This document shows positions 21,216-32,869 of a stretch of DNA of 64,000 bases, piece after piece; within the stretch, counting starts at the first letter, position 1; every line of letters starts with the position of its first letter. This DNA comes from Oscheius tipulae. Its lineage: Eukaryota > Nematoda > Chromadorea > Rhabditida > Rhabditidae. The notes under the pieces are model-generated. The model made no database searches. It saw only the letters and a list, made by a program, of their open reading frames with translations, and was not told where the DNA came from. Position numbers and translations under genes: made by a program. Location of the stretch: positions 6,758,001-6,822,000 of the forward strand of contig JASJZH010000005.1 in NCBI GenBank assembly GCA_037178975.1, written 5' to 3'.

Positions 21216-24087
21216 ATGTCTGAAGTTCTTACTGCGCAACATGGGTCTACCAGAGCTGTTGTATCCGCGCCCCAGCCACATGTCCGCGGCTCCTGGGCCA
21301 GGAAACGACCGGCCGCAGCCGGATTGAGTCGGATTTCTGATGTGAGTTTTCTTTTCTTCATATGAGAATGCACATTAGACCATGGTAGAGAATCAAACAA
21401 TCCAATGTTTTTCAGCTGGCTCTCCTCAACAACGAGACACCTCAAGTCCCCTCGGGTAACCCCTTTTCCATCTCCCCCGACCTCTCAGCCGAGTCCTACG
21501 ATGACAGTAAAACTGATCAATCGAAGAGAAGTCGCTTCGACAGCGGGTTCTCAACTCTGTCCGACGAGTCCGACTCGCAACCCTCCCCCTCTGTGAGTTT
21601 TGTTTTCTGTTCTGAGCGTGAGATTCGAGGTTTAATAAGGCTCATTGGTCATACGACAAACAATGAAATACGGAGTCAATGAGATAAGAGAACAAGATTG
21701 ACTCACCCCTTTCTCATAACTTTTACTTCTCTGAAACTAATTGTAAGAAGTAACATTATAATTGAATAAGTTTTTCTCCAGATGCTAGTTTGCTTCTCAT
21801 GTTCAAGTACTTTGGGGTTTATTGGATAGACTTTGGATACTACCAAAACTTTTAACAAAAAATCTGAAAATGTCTTGAATCAGCATGTCCATCAAAATGT
21901 TCCAACACTATTCTCTTTCGCCACCATCTGACAATGAATGTCTCCCCCTCGGCGAAGTCTTCACATGATGAAACCTCGTCTGTACGATTGCATTGTGAAA
22001 CCCGAACAAAAAGTGACCCTCAAACAGCTGACTCCTTCCCAATACCCCCCGTGATTCTAAGCTACAAAGGAATGTGTTCACTAAAATTTTTAGATGTTGC
22101 CCCCACTTGTTTTCCCTTTTCCTGGTCACGATTTCGAATCAGCATGTCCATCGAAATATTTAAACACTAGTTTCTTTCGCCACCGCCATCGCCACTAGTC
22201 TCTTTCTCTGACAATGAATGCCTCCCCCTCGGCGAAGTCTTCGCATGGTGAAACCTCGTCTGTACGATTGTATTGTGAAACTCGAGCAAAAAGTGACCCT
22301 CAAACAGCTGACTCTTTCCAAACACCCCCCGTGAGTCTAAGCTACAAAGGAATGTGTTCACTAAAATTTTTAGATGTTGCCCCCACTTGTTTTCCCTTTT
22401 CCTGGTCACGATTTTGAAACTTCTGGCTGCGTCTGTCGCTTTGGTAAACTAATTTCGCAATCGGCTCATGATGCCCGGAACCATTGCGAGAATCCTTGCG
22501 ATTCGTTTGAACTTCTAACCACGGTTGTTACCTTTCGACATTCGTACCAGAGCCACGTTTACTACTTGCCTCCTTTCAAAACGACCTGACACAATGTTTC
22601 ACTGAATTTCACCATTCCGTCGTGAGGTTTGCATTGTCCATAAGACCCTCAGTCTTCTGATATGCTGTGTCCCGACTCCCTCGCCAAATTTCTCGAATCT
22701 CCCGTTAATTTAGAACATTGGCAAGAAGTCAAGCCCCATTTTTCGTACTTTTCTTATCCTTGTCTTTCAGAACTTCTCCTCTGCTGACTCCTTCCTCGGA
22801 TCAGCGGAATCCCAAGCTTCGTCCTCGAACTTTTCAAGACATCACCTTTTTGTCAATAACTGTCGGATAGGTGACTTCCGAATTATTGGAGCCGGTCGTG
22901 ATTGTAAATCCGTCCACGAAGAAACTAATCAGTATTTTGATGCCAAGGTATGATTGACCAGGAAAGATGGAATTTATTATTAATCCCCTACAGATCCTTA
23001 CTGACGCCGAGTTTGCGACGGTTACTCGATTGATGGCCCGCCTGGAACAGGCTGAGATGTACTATGCTGGTATTGACATCGAAGAGATGAAAGAGGCTAT
23101 CCTTCCAAGAAAAACAGAGATCGTAGAAGAGGTCTCTGGCCGAGCAATTATGTTCACTCCCACCTATAAATCGACCCTCCATGCCTATGCACAAGAACGA
23201 GGAGTCGAGGTGACGGAACTTGAGCTGCAGCCAATCTTTGAGCGGGTGAGAAATCGTTTCAAGTGCAAAACTATCAGTGTGTTTCAGATCATAAAAATGT
23301 TAGCCTTCTGCCACTCGATCGGCATCATTGTACGGGACTTAAAACCACGAAAGCTCGTCTTTGACTTCAACGGTCAGATTCGCCTGCAGCACGTCCGTGA
23401 CTGTGTTGTTCTGGATGACCCGAACAACGACACCGTCTATGAAAAGTTCGGCAGTCCAGCCTACATCCAACCCGAGGTTCTCTCGGCTAATGGAGCCGGC
23501 TATTCGGGCAAAGCTGCCGATATGTGGAGTCTGGGAGTTCTGATGTATCTGCTCCTTCTGGGAAGATATCCATTCTTTGACAAGACCCCTATTGGTGTTC
23601 TTCAACGTATTATGGCAGCCCGTGTATCTCTACCTCCGTGCTGTCAAATCAGCAAGTTTGGTTAGTTGTGGAACTAGAGCAGAAGTCGACTCATACTTTT
23701 TCAGCTCGTGTTCTACTGTACACTCTTTTGCGAAGGTGTCCCGAGAGACGTCCATTGGCTGATCAGTTGGTTCATCTACCCTGGGGACAAGCCAAAACAC
23801 TCCCAAGTCGTGGAAATGGCGAACGAATGCTCTCGAGACGGATCATGGACGAGTTGATGAACTTCCAGTCTCAGGACAGCGCTCCTGCCTCAGAAGGACG
23901 GCCTGCAGTGCCGCTCGACTCGGACAGGAATAGTCAAAGCCCTCCAATCAACACGAATCTCGACCATCTTCGTCAAATATTCCAGTCAGCTCGAAGTCTG
24001 ATTCAACACCGGCGAGCAGCCGAGATGAGAGCACAGACAGCTCCCGCTCAAGTCAATCCACGAAGACTACTGGTGAACATCGAATAG
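21216..24087 (+). CDS. Tribbles-family pseudokinase
   Basis: Scaffold pseudokinase of the Tribbles class; C. elegans NIPI-3 is the nematode member, acting in immunity and C/EBP control by recruiting ubiquitin ligase. A serine/proline-rich N-terminus (exons 1-3) precedes a kinase-like fold. Marks are IIVRDLKPRKLVF (the Tribbles form of the catalytic loop), RLQHVRDCVVLDD where DFG should stand, PAYIQPEVLS, YSGKAADMWSLGVLMYLLLLG and PFFDKTP. The glycine-rich loop is degenerate (GAGRDCKSV), so ATP turnover is unlikely. The C-terminal tail after the kinase fold is glutamine- and serine-rich; I could not place a clear COP1-binding motif in it. The start is the ATG after TTTTCCAG-AA. Intron 2 is about 1.2 kb and contains a tandem duplication. 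Confidence 0.88.
21877..22415 (+). repeat. Tandem duplication (two units of about 260-280 bp) in the Tribbles intron
   Basis: Unit 1 spans 21877-22135 and unit 2 spans 22136-22415, head to tail. Both begin GAATCAGCATGTCCATC and end TTTCCTGGTCACGATTT. They are highly similar with scattered substitutions, and unit 2 has an insertion of about 21 bases (around 22178-22200) that creates a CCACTAG acceptor. Both units keep the same plus-strand reading frame open. Confidence 0.9.
22199..22330 (+). other. Candidate phase-0 cassette exon of Tribbles
   Basis: In the second duplicate unit, sequence between a CCACTAG acceptor and a CCCCCC/GTGAGT donor is exactly 132 bases (44 codons) and open. It encodes a serine/threonine-rich stretch including NASPSAKSSHGETSSVR. 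The flanking exons end and begin in phase 0, so inclusion would keep frame and extend the low-complexity N-terminal region. Unit 1 keeps the frame but has GTGATT as donor and no matching acceptor. This is inferred from sequence only. Confidence 0.35.
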
Positions 24088-24513
24088 GTTCTTCAAATTT
24101 CCATTGTGTCTAGTTCGCTAGGGGTCTCTTTCCTATTTTGTTCCTTTCTCCCTGTACACAACTCGACCACCACCACCTGTTGTACATATAATTATCTGTT
24201 TCTCTCGCACCGCGTTCACTGCCTACGGGTAACAAGAAAAGATTAAAGTATCTGTGACTGTGCCCTGGTTCCATTGCTAGTTAAAAGTCTTCACTCTTCG
24301 TATCCTGGTTCCGAATTACGTCAGCCCAAATAACACAATCTCCCCCTCTTCTAGTGTTTCATGTTGTCTCATCTCATGGCGTGTAGATTTCTATTCATAA
24401 ATATTGAACACCTGTCAGGAATAGAAGTTTATCCAAGGAACCCATAAGTATCACAGAAGAAGTAGCAAAATACAAATAAGTACCCATAAAATTTGGTAGA
24501 GAGGTAATTCGGG

Positions 24514-26565
24514 TTAGCCTAGTTTGTTCATGTTCAGCTTCTGCTGGACCAAGCGAGAAGATTGATAGAGGAGGGTGTCGATCAGTTGAGCCACGGTAAA
24601 GATTCCGCCAACAATGGCACAGAGTGAGACAAGGAAGGTGATCAGGGGTCTAAAATAATTTTGAGAGGACATTTAGAAACGGTAGCTCGGTCGGTACGCG
24701 ATTGCGCAAACTTTTCCTCGTCTGTTTCCTTCTGTTGGTTTATCTTCTTCTTTCCCCGTGCTTTTCACTAAAACTCACTGATTTCTCTCCTCAAAACGAA
24801 CCATTAGCGGACTGAACTCATATTGGACGAAGAATCCAGGCAATCCACTTATTCCTAAACGAATTTCATCATTTTGGTTGTCCTTTTCTTACCTTGCGTC
24901 AAATCTTTCTGTGAAGTAGTGATTGAGAACTGGTGACTGTTGTCTTTCCTTCCATCCGCGTAAATATAGCTTGTTGGAACCACTTTCACATAATACGAGT
25001 ACATAATTCCTCCTAAAAATTGCATTTCCAGATTCAGAAATGTCGAAACGAGACTATCCATCAATCTCAGAATATGCCGAAGCTCAAAAGGTACGATCTT
25101 TCAAGTTTTCGACGCTTCACATTTTTTCAGAAACTCGGAAGCTGTCTTCCTGAATTTCGAGCCACAATGGTAAAGTCAGTACAGCTGGGAGCAGGGATGG
25201 GTATTCCTTTCGGATTGTACGTCGCATACAGGTCAGTTTTTCCGTTTTCAACCCCACGAATCTGTCTCAGGCAACATGGAATGAACTTGAAGCCCTTTCT
25301 TGGAAAATCAGTAGCCACATGGCTAACCTCGACACTCGCCTTCACGTGTATGGGACTTATGGGCGGCACGTACAACTGTTTACGAGTAAAAATGTAGACG
25401 TAATGAAAGATTTAGCTCACCTTTTCCTTCTAATTTCTTTCCATCGACGGGATATTTCTTTCCAGGAAAAGGTGTTCCGAAAGAAAAGTGATTGATGACA
25501 TGAGATGTGTCGAATTTGGACGGATCTAGTGAATGAAGATCGTGAACATGAGATCGCATTGTTCTGAACGGATCTCCTGGAGCCAGATGGAAGTTTCCGG
25601 CAACCTGAATCCTTGCTTATGGCTCTCTTCGGAACGTTCCCAACCTTGGCAACCTGCACTTTTCCGTAAACACGACAACCTTCGTTCTTGTGGTCAGCAT
25701 AGAGTCTGACCCAGCGGTCGCTTTTACACTGCTCGACTTCGTCCATATTCACCTGCCAACCCTTGATTTGGTAGGCTTCTTTGACCTCGTCACACGTATT
25801 GCAACAGCTGAAATGTTTTTATGACGAACTCGTTTGGATTCTGTACTCACTTCCCTTCGGGCAGAGCTCCATAACACGATCCACATTTAGGAGTCGTCGC
25901 AGCCACTTCATTCGAGGCCGTCTTATTCTGATTCACTTCTGAAAATCTTTTAGGCCGCAAACCAAGATTAAGATGAAAAATTTGGGAATAGCGCCAACAA
26001 GCGTCTCATCACGAAAACAGGCGCCACAATAATTGCAAAGATCTCGAGCGGATCTGAGAGCAGCATTTTCTTTCCAAGCCTTCCGCTTTTTCCTTGTTTT
26101 TGCTCAATGAAAGCCGACGAACCTATCTTTTGCACAGTCTCGGTCAGATTGTTTCCGTTGACATCCAACGGCAACTTGTAGATATCATCTTTTATATTGT
26201 CTTGTGTCTCGCTTGTGAGATCCATCACATCTATGGTTATGACTGAATTTTGTTTTTTCTTCTCCAATTACTGACTCACATTGACAAGAAAGGCGCGGAA
26301 ACGTCAGATCGAAGTTGACATCTACTCGAATGTCGGAAGACGTAGAGTCGACGTAGAGCTGCTCTACAATGTTTGGAGACAAAAATGACCTTGTTTCAGA
26401 AATAGACAAAGCTATGATGGTAATTGTTGCTAGTAGAGTGACTAAGTCAGCATAAAATTTGGATGAGATGCTCTTACCGAATCCTCCTGTCATAGTCTTG
26501 ACCCGGAAATCTTCCATAGGTTTAGTGTAGGCATCTAATTGCCGTATTCGAGAAAATAACGACAT
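24514..26565 (-). CDS. ergic3: ERGIC3 / Erv46 cargo receptor
   Basis: Membrane protein that cycles between ER and Golgi and acts with ERGIC2 (Erv41) in retrieval and COPII loading. The N-terminus MSLFSRIRQLDAYTKPMEDF leads into a first membrane helix (LVTLLATITIIALSI), followed by the lumenal beta-rich domain with a Cys cluster (CGSCYG, GKCCNTC, KSDRWVRLYADHKNEGC) and the signature GNFHLAPGD, HDLHSLDP and SFGTPFPG. Near the end come SGLPGFFVQYEFSPLMV and the second helix LITFLVSLCAIVGGIFTVA. Length and order match the family. The start follows TTTTCAG-AAA. One intron (about 25014-25416) holds a complete gene on the other strand. Confidence 0.93.
25040..25397 (+). CDS. Small two-helix membrane protein nested in an ERGIC3 intron
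   Basis: Three exons with normal splice sites encode about 92 residues starting MSKRDYPSISEYAEAQK. Two hydrophobic, glycine-containing segments follow: VQLGAGMGIPFGLYVAY and a second reading LAFTCMGLMGG, then a short NCLRVKM end. The GxxxG-type helices and small size recall mitochondrial inner-membrane proteins such as ROMO1 or Tim17-like subunits, but I cannot assign it. The ATG follows an ATTCAG-AA acceptor-like sequence. The gene lies wholly within an intron of the oppositely oriented ERGIC3 gene, stopping about 20 bases before the next ERGIC3 exon. Confidence is high that it is coding, because introns close in frame, and low for function. Confidence 0.7.
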
Positions 26566-26884
26566 TTTCTGAAAATATAAGTGAGTTACTGGCGAAAGCT
26601 AGGTCGGATATGATAGAAAACTGCAAAGTTGCCCTGCGTTTAGACTCGTTGGTCACACAATTTATGGGAAATGGTCGATAGTGGGGCGTCCCATTAGACG
26701 CGTGGATTGCGTATCCTCCACCCGTTCAATTTTCAAAGTCGTTTGATCTTTTCTGTCCCAAATACTTCCTACATCATTTATTTTTCCCCTTCTGTCCAAT
26801 CGATCGGTTATTGCCTGCTTTTGTCAATTCTTCCATCAATTTCCCTAGCCTTTTCACCATTTACTGATCATTTTTCAGCCTTCG

Positions 26885-29357
26885 ATGGATTCGGATGATG
26901 ACGATCGCCGTCGCGACAAATTCGCTCGCGAGAGAGACCGTCGTGACGATGACAGGTGAAACAATGTTTTACTTTAGTAAAAAGAAAAGTTTAGGAGAGA
27001 CAACGGCTTCAAAAGATCAGCCGGACGTCGAGATGATTACGGAGCGAAGCGCAGCCGAAACGACGACTATGAATCTTCTCGAGACGACGGCAGCGTGATG
27101 CTGACTTTCAAAAAATTTCTTCTTACTCAGGTTTGAACATTTTTTCAACTGTATTGATAAATCTTATACTCCAGGATGACGACATTTCGGAAACAGACTC
27201 TATCAACAAGTACAACGAATATAAGCTAAACTACAAACGGCAAAAAGTGCAAAAGTTTTTCGATGCTCATATGGCCGAAGAATGGTGCGTTTAAAAATCT
27301 CCTCTTTTCAGTCTCCTCTGGCTGTCTCTCCACCATTTCTTCACGTCGTCATTCGTTGCCAGAGGCGCATTATGCCGCGGTGACGCATTCTCCTTTCGTT
27401 ATGATTTCAAAGCCCCCTTTATTCCACATTTTCTTCTGTTTACCCTTCCTTTTACAATTGTTTTCAGGCTCCGCGTCAAGTATCATCCTGAAGAATCGCA
27501 AAAAATCAAGGATGCTCATCTCGTCAATGTGCAGAAACGTCTGGAAATCTTTACGGCCCTCAAGGACAAGGGAACCTTCGACAATTTGAATCTTGACTTG
27601 GAAAATGCCAAAGAAATTATTCGAGTCATGGATACAGGTACGTTCCGGATGAAGAAAGTAATCGAAACGTTTTTATAGTGGTGGTGATGCTAGAAGGTGG
27701 GACGGAAGAAGACATTGAGGCGCTGAAGAAGCAGAAGATAGAAGACGAATCGATCGAGGAAGTTGACAAATCGGAGGAGGAAAAGGATGGTGAAGGAGAC
27801 GACGACAAGAAGACGATGCAGCTGCACAAGACACAGTCTGTATTTCTACGTAATGTCGCTCCGAACGTCACTCAAGCCGAAATTGAGGAGGTTTGTCATA
27901 CTTCTATTAAGATTCTAACAAAGTACTTTAGGTTTGCAAGCGTAGTGTTGGCTTCATCCGCGTGGCTATGGCCGATGCTGCTCCTGAACGCAAGTGGTGG
28001 CGTCGAGCCTGGGTGACCTTCAAAAGACACGTCAATATAAAGGAAATCTGCTGGAACCTCAACGCTGTCTCGGTATTTCCAGTTCTCGGACTTGTTTCGA
28101 AGCAGTAATTTTAGGTGAAGGGCTCCGAGTTCCAGGCCATAATAAACCGCGATCTGACTCGACGTGTCCGTACTACGAATGGTATCACAGCCCACAAGGC
28201 CGTTGCTCAAAATGACCTCAAAATGGCAACCAAGCTAGCTGCTACCATGGACAAGAAACTTGGTCTTTATGGAACAGACGAGCAGCCGGAAGAGGATCGC
28301 ATAAAGGACATTCAACTCGGTGTTGACCTCGTCGGACAGAGCAAGAATCCTCTAGTTCGTCAGGCGAAAAACGTGCTAATGGACGTCGATGCGGATGAAA
28401 TAAGTCCAGAGGAAGAGGAACTGCTTCATCGTTCCGGTGGTCAGACCAACGGGAATTCGGAGGAAAAGGCCCAGTTCCAACGAGACGAAACCATCTTGAA
28501 GGCCCTGGACATGCTGGTCGTCTATCTCAGAATCGTCCACTCGATCGATTTCTACGGACATCTGGACTATCCGAACGAGGACAACATGCCCAGCAGGTAT
28601 TTTTTATTTTCTTGCCTTACCAAAACACTTTCAGATGCGGCATTCTTCACGTTCGTGGTCAAGGACCTTCGGGAACACAATGGGGAACCACGGAAGATGG
28701 CAAGGCTCTAATCTCGAGCAAATTCGTCGCCGACTTTACCAGCGGTTTCAATCAGCGACTCGGAGAAGCCCTTATGGATATCGGCTTTGTCAGTGACGAT
28801 GAGCAGGAGAAATTGGGCAAGAAGGATCCGGAGGCGTAAGTTTCGGTTCACTTTTCGATTAAATGACATGGTTGCAGTGCGGTGGAGGAGTTCATCAAGT
28901 CGAACACCGTCGAACTGGCCAAGGACAAATGGCTCTGTCCCGTATCGGGCAAAAAGTTCAAAGGGCCCGATTTCATTCGAAAACATCTGCTCTCGAAGCA
29001 CGAGGACGCGCTCAACAACGCTAAATGGGATGCCATCTTTTTCAATAAATACCTCGCAGATCCCAAACGCCCCATTGATCCGGAAGTCAAGACTGCGTTA
29101 GCTCCGCCGGCACGAGACGACGATAGACGAAGTGAGAGATATGGTTAGCTGTTCTTTTTGTTCGGGATTAATCGGAAGTTTTAGAAGACAGACGTCCGCC
29201 ACCGCGCTATTCTGGAGGAGGTCGTGGAGATTACGGTAGACCGGCTGGAGGCGGCAATGAGCGTTATTTCGACCGTCGCGGCGGAGGCGATGAGCGTCAA
29301 GATCGTCGTCCTCAAATTTCCTACAGAGATCTCGACGCCCCCGAGGAAATTGCCTAA
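26885..29357 (+). CDS. srrt: ARS2 / Serrate RNA effector
   Basis: Nuclear factor that binds the cap-binding complex and directs capped RNAs to microRNA processing, export or decay. The exons give an arginine/aspartate-rich N-terminus ([20 protein letters not shown]), a helical core ([34 protein letters not shown]), an acidic insert, an RRM-like part ([20 protein letters not shown]), the zinc-finger region ([20 protein letters not shown] followed by SKHED), and an RGG-like tail. The C-terminus YRDLDAPEE matches the conserved ARS2 end that contacts the cap-binding complex. Length (over 600 residues) fits. The start lies just after TTTTTCAG. CBP20 is encoded about 26 kb away in the same window. 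Confidence 0.93.
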
Positions 29358-30286
29358 AGTTATTTCTCATTATTTATTGTCTCCTACATTATCAACCTAT
29401 CTTCCCGTTGTGTTTTGTATTTCTAAAATCCAGAATAAACCCCTCACTAAACATCGTTGTTCCTCGAAGTACAAGGGCACTGAGGACCACTTCACCTCGC
29501 GCCTCTTTCTGTGTCAAGAACCTTCGTCCAGTCGAAGCATTAGATGCCTAATCGGGTGAAGGTTCGATTCTTCGAGGTTCTCTGTTTATCTTCCAACTTC
29601 ACAGTCTGTTTGCCTCTGTCCTTATCTCGTTTTTCAGTTATCCTAATCGAGAGGCGGAGGTCGCCTCCCGCGACCATTATTTCCGATTCTTGGCTTTTAT
29701 CCAGTTTCATCTCATTGTCAGATTCACCTCTAAGCACTCCGCATTTTTTTTTGCTTTTGTAAGGTTGGCTTCAGAATAAGAATGACTCTAGTGTTCCAGA
29801 GATTGCTCCTCAGATTAATAACATAGGCAAAATTACCTATCACTTCATTATAAGCCGGTAGGAGTTTCGAGGTAGTACGGAGTTTCTTTAAAAGATGTTC
29901 GCTTCCAGTTACAGAAAGGACTGTTTTTATCTTCCTGCGTCTTACTGACCAAGAATTTCTCAATGCCAAAGTACTTTGTAAAATCTTCACCAGAACAGAC
30001 CGGAAGTATAGAAGGTGGCCACTACTTTCCTCTATGGGATGCAAATCGTAGTGCGGAAGGCTAAAAAGAAACAACAATCTATCCCATGAAATACATCCCG
30101 TACAAGGTTTGGACATCCTCTTTGACTCTTTTCTCCGCCCTCATTTTTCATTCAAACCGTAAAAGGTCTATGTCGGTTCACCTTCTCCTTTTGCAGCCGG
30201 TAACCGGTTCCCTCCATCTTTTTCTTTCCATCCGTTCAATAATTCAGTTTTTAAGAACTCACGGGTACTGTTAGCGTAAATATTGT
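29358..30286 (+). other. Intergenic region after ARS2
   Basis: The first part is probably the ARS2 3' UTR; an AATAAA occurs near 29431. The rest shows no coding pattern. A tRNA-like foldback near 29517-29581 was examined and not accepted as a tRNA gene. Confidence 0.4.
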
Positions 30287-31431
30287 ATGTGGCCACTTAT
30301 TGGACTGCTGATGTTTCTTCATCAGCCGAAAGAGTTGAGAAGTTGTGCGGCTACTTCGGGCACCACGACGACCACAACTGCATCTTCGGTCACGACAACA
30401 ACAACAGCGGCAACGGGTATTTTTACATTTTGAAAGATCAGGTCAAAGGTTCTTTGAAAGGGGCGAGATCCAGTTCTATTTTAAATAGACAATCTCTCTC
30501 TTACTCTCTCTTCTAATAGTGTCCGCTCGTCTATTAGGACAAGCCGAAAGCCGGTACGCGAGTATTCGACTCGCTTAGTGCGTGAGTGGGATTTAGAAGT
30601 TCAAGTTTGTTCCTGCAAAATCGACTATGAATCACTACTGGTTCTGAATCAGATATGAATAGAAATTTTTGAAACTTGTGACTGTTTGTAAGCAGAGTTG
30701 CAACAAGCAAAACATTGGTTCCACCGCCAGTATCTTTTTCAAATAGATAGCAAGGACAGAGGGATAAAGTTGGTGTGAACTGTTTGGAAGCAATGGGTTA
30801 GAGATCTAACGATCTGTAGGACAGAGAGAAAGTAAGAATCGAACATATGTGTTTGTAACCTTGTGTTCCCTTGTTCACAAGTTGTTTCCTTGTCGCAGAA
30901 ATATCTAGCAGGAGCAAAGTTTGTGTAAAACTGTCTGTGCGCCTTGGTAAAAAAAACGGCTGTCTAGTTGCTCTACTCAGCTCTGAGCCAAGTGGCTTCG
31001 TGGGCTGATTGCACAGCTGACCGTTAGCGTTATAGAAGTTGAAGAGGGAAGGAAAAACCTTCACAGAACCTTGACACTTTTCAGCCTGTGGCGGCTGCAC
31101 ACTCAACAATCCAGCGATCACAACGGTATTTTTGAATGACGGAAACAAACCCCTCACTTCCCAAACGATCGGTGTCGACGCCAACGGATGTGCGACTCGA
31201 ATTATGTTCTGCCAAGGCAATACGGCAACGAGTACTGTCTCGCTCTCGGTCAGTTTCTACTCGAAAAAAAATTCTTGTTTTCAGTGGAATAGAGATGCTC
31301 AAGGAGTGACGAACAGTGAACCAAATGGGGGCAGTGTGACCCAGACTTTGACCTGTAGCCCAGATGGAACTGCCTGGTTTCTTCCGGGAGATGACATTCC
31401 CATTACAGAGGTCGAATGTGATTCTACTTGA
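30287..31431 (+). CDS. Secreted C6-domain protein (nematode-specific)
   Basis: Exon 1 encodes a signal-like start (MWPLIGLLMFLHQ) and a threonine-rich stretch with runs of five and six Thr. After an intron of about 670 bases, two exons encode a domain with regularly spaced cysteines: ACGGCTLNNP, DANGCATRIMFCQGN, then a Trp (WNRDAQGV), QTLTCSPDGTAWFLPGDD and a final VECDST. This is the pattern of the nematode C6 domain (PF01681), found in secreted Thr-rich proteins of unknown function. The junction restores the frame (G plus CC gives Ala). The presence of this family supports a nematode source. Thr-rich linkers of this sort are usually O-glycosylated. Confidence 0.8.
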
Positions 31432-32312
31432 GCGTTGTGAGACTTTCTGATAAAGGTGCTCGAGAGATCAGTCGATTGTTGTCACTCCCGGTTCAGAGAG
31501 ATACGGAGAACGGTTTACGCTGTCTAAATAGGAAAACTTACTAAAATCTTTTGTATTGTTCATTTCTATGATCTTCAAACTTTGTTTTCGTCCCTGACAT
31601 GTAAGTGGTAGACATAGAATGACAGAAACCGAATGAGAAAAATTTGTGAAATAAACAATGGATCTGGACTAGAAGAAGACGAGAACACTTGCGAATACTT
31701 GAGTTCGAAAAAATCAAAGAAGTTTGAAATTGTTTGTTTGTGTCAACAAAACTTGCTAACAGGTTTTTTCACGCGTACGATGTTAGAAATCTCTGTGATC
31801 CCTCACAAAGTTTCGGTGATATTTAAATAAATCTTCATTGCGATTAGCCATACCTTTACCTGCTCAGTTCCCAAAGATCAATGTACTCTGGCAGTAGAAA
31901 GATATCTCCAATCGTTCCGTCTTCTCGGAACGATGAAGCAAAGCTATTTTGATTTCAAGAGTCTGACTTAACCTACAAAGGTTCTCGTCAACAGGAGAGT
32001 ATTGCTCTTATCGAAGACGTTCTTTCTCGAGTGTCTGAACCCCGTTCAACTAATGCTACTGTTTAGCAGTTACAATATCTTGTTAACTGATCACAGAGGG
32101 CGTATTGTTCCGGACGATCGGTGTACAGATGTTCCTGTTCGAAAAGTTCGATCTTCTAGTATTCCATGATCTTTCGGAGATGCAGCAATCATCTCTGAAT
32201 TATGTTATTAGTGATGTATGCTTGTAATCGATATATTGAAACAGTTATAGCTGACCGCGTTGTAGTTCTTCCGTTACAAACCAAAGCCCACAAAGAAACC
32301 TACTAGCTCAGG

Positions 32313-32483
32313 ATGTTCCCCTCCATTCCTTCGGTCATCATTGGAGCCAATAGTTCTGGAAAATCCAGTCTGCTTCAATTTGGGGCTGAATTCTTGCAAT
32401 CTTGTCTATTCTGTTCTTACTTTGCTGTAAAATACCTACACCTTCAAGTAATCGTGTCTTTCAACTTCTTTCCGGAAATGTAA
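32313..32483 (+). pseudogene. P-loop coding fragment, possibly dynamin-like
   Basis: An ATG-initiated frame of 56 codons opens MFPSIPSVIIGANSSGKSS. The Pro-Ser-Val-Ile-Ile-Gly and GxxSSGKSS segment resembles the dynamin-superfamily P-loop. The frame then decays into a hydrophobic stretch and stops, and I found no G2-G4 motifs downstream. It may be a fragment of a dead gene or a chance match. Confidence 0.2.
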
Positions 32484-32869
32484 TAGAGGAGTTCTTCTAC
32501 CAAGAAACCGCTTGAATCATCGATTAACGTGAACAAGACAGCCTAAAACTGGTGATAGTCAAAGAATCTGACTACATGTAGTGCTTCCTGGACAGAGCTA
32601 CCTTGACTAATCCGGTGGTCGAGGTACTTGATTTCTCATAATAGACGGGCTTCTCTGGAGATGTGCCTGAATCGGGAGAGAGGTATGATGTATCTCACCC
32701 GTCTCCAGTCGAGCTTCCAATGTTGTAGGAGACGAGTGAAAGGTGAGAAAAAGAGAATGACTGGAAGGACATAAAGGAAGGTTCATTCCTTGTGACGAAA
32801 GAATGTTCTTGCTAGCTCTTGCTGCTTGTGCACACCGTACCAATGACGAGCTTTGAGTCAAATTTCGGG

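Noticed and set aside
21908-22409. Minus-strand open frame present in both duplicated intron units
   Set aside because: It is a by-product of the duplication. No start context or family match, and the plus-strand frame fits a phase-matched exon better.
29517-29581. tRNA-like foldback with a B-box-like GGTTCGATTC and a seven-base acceptor-like stem
   Set aside because: Only 65 bases, no D arm, a four-base anticodon loop and a mismatched T arm. Not a convincing tRNA gene.
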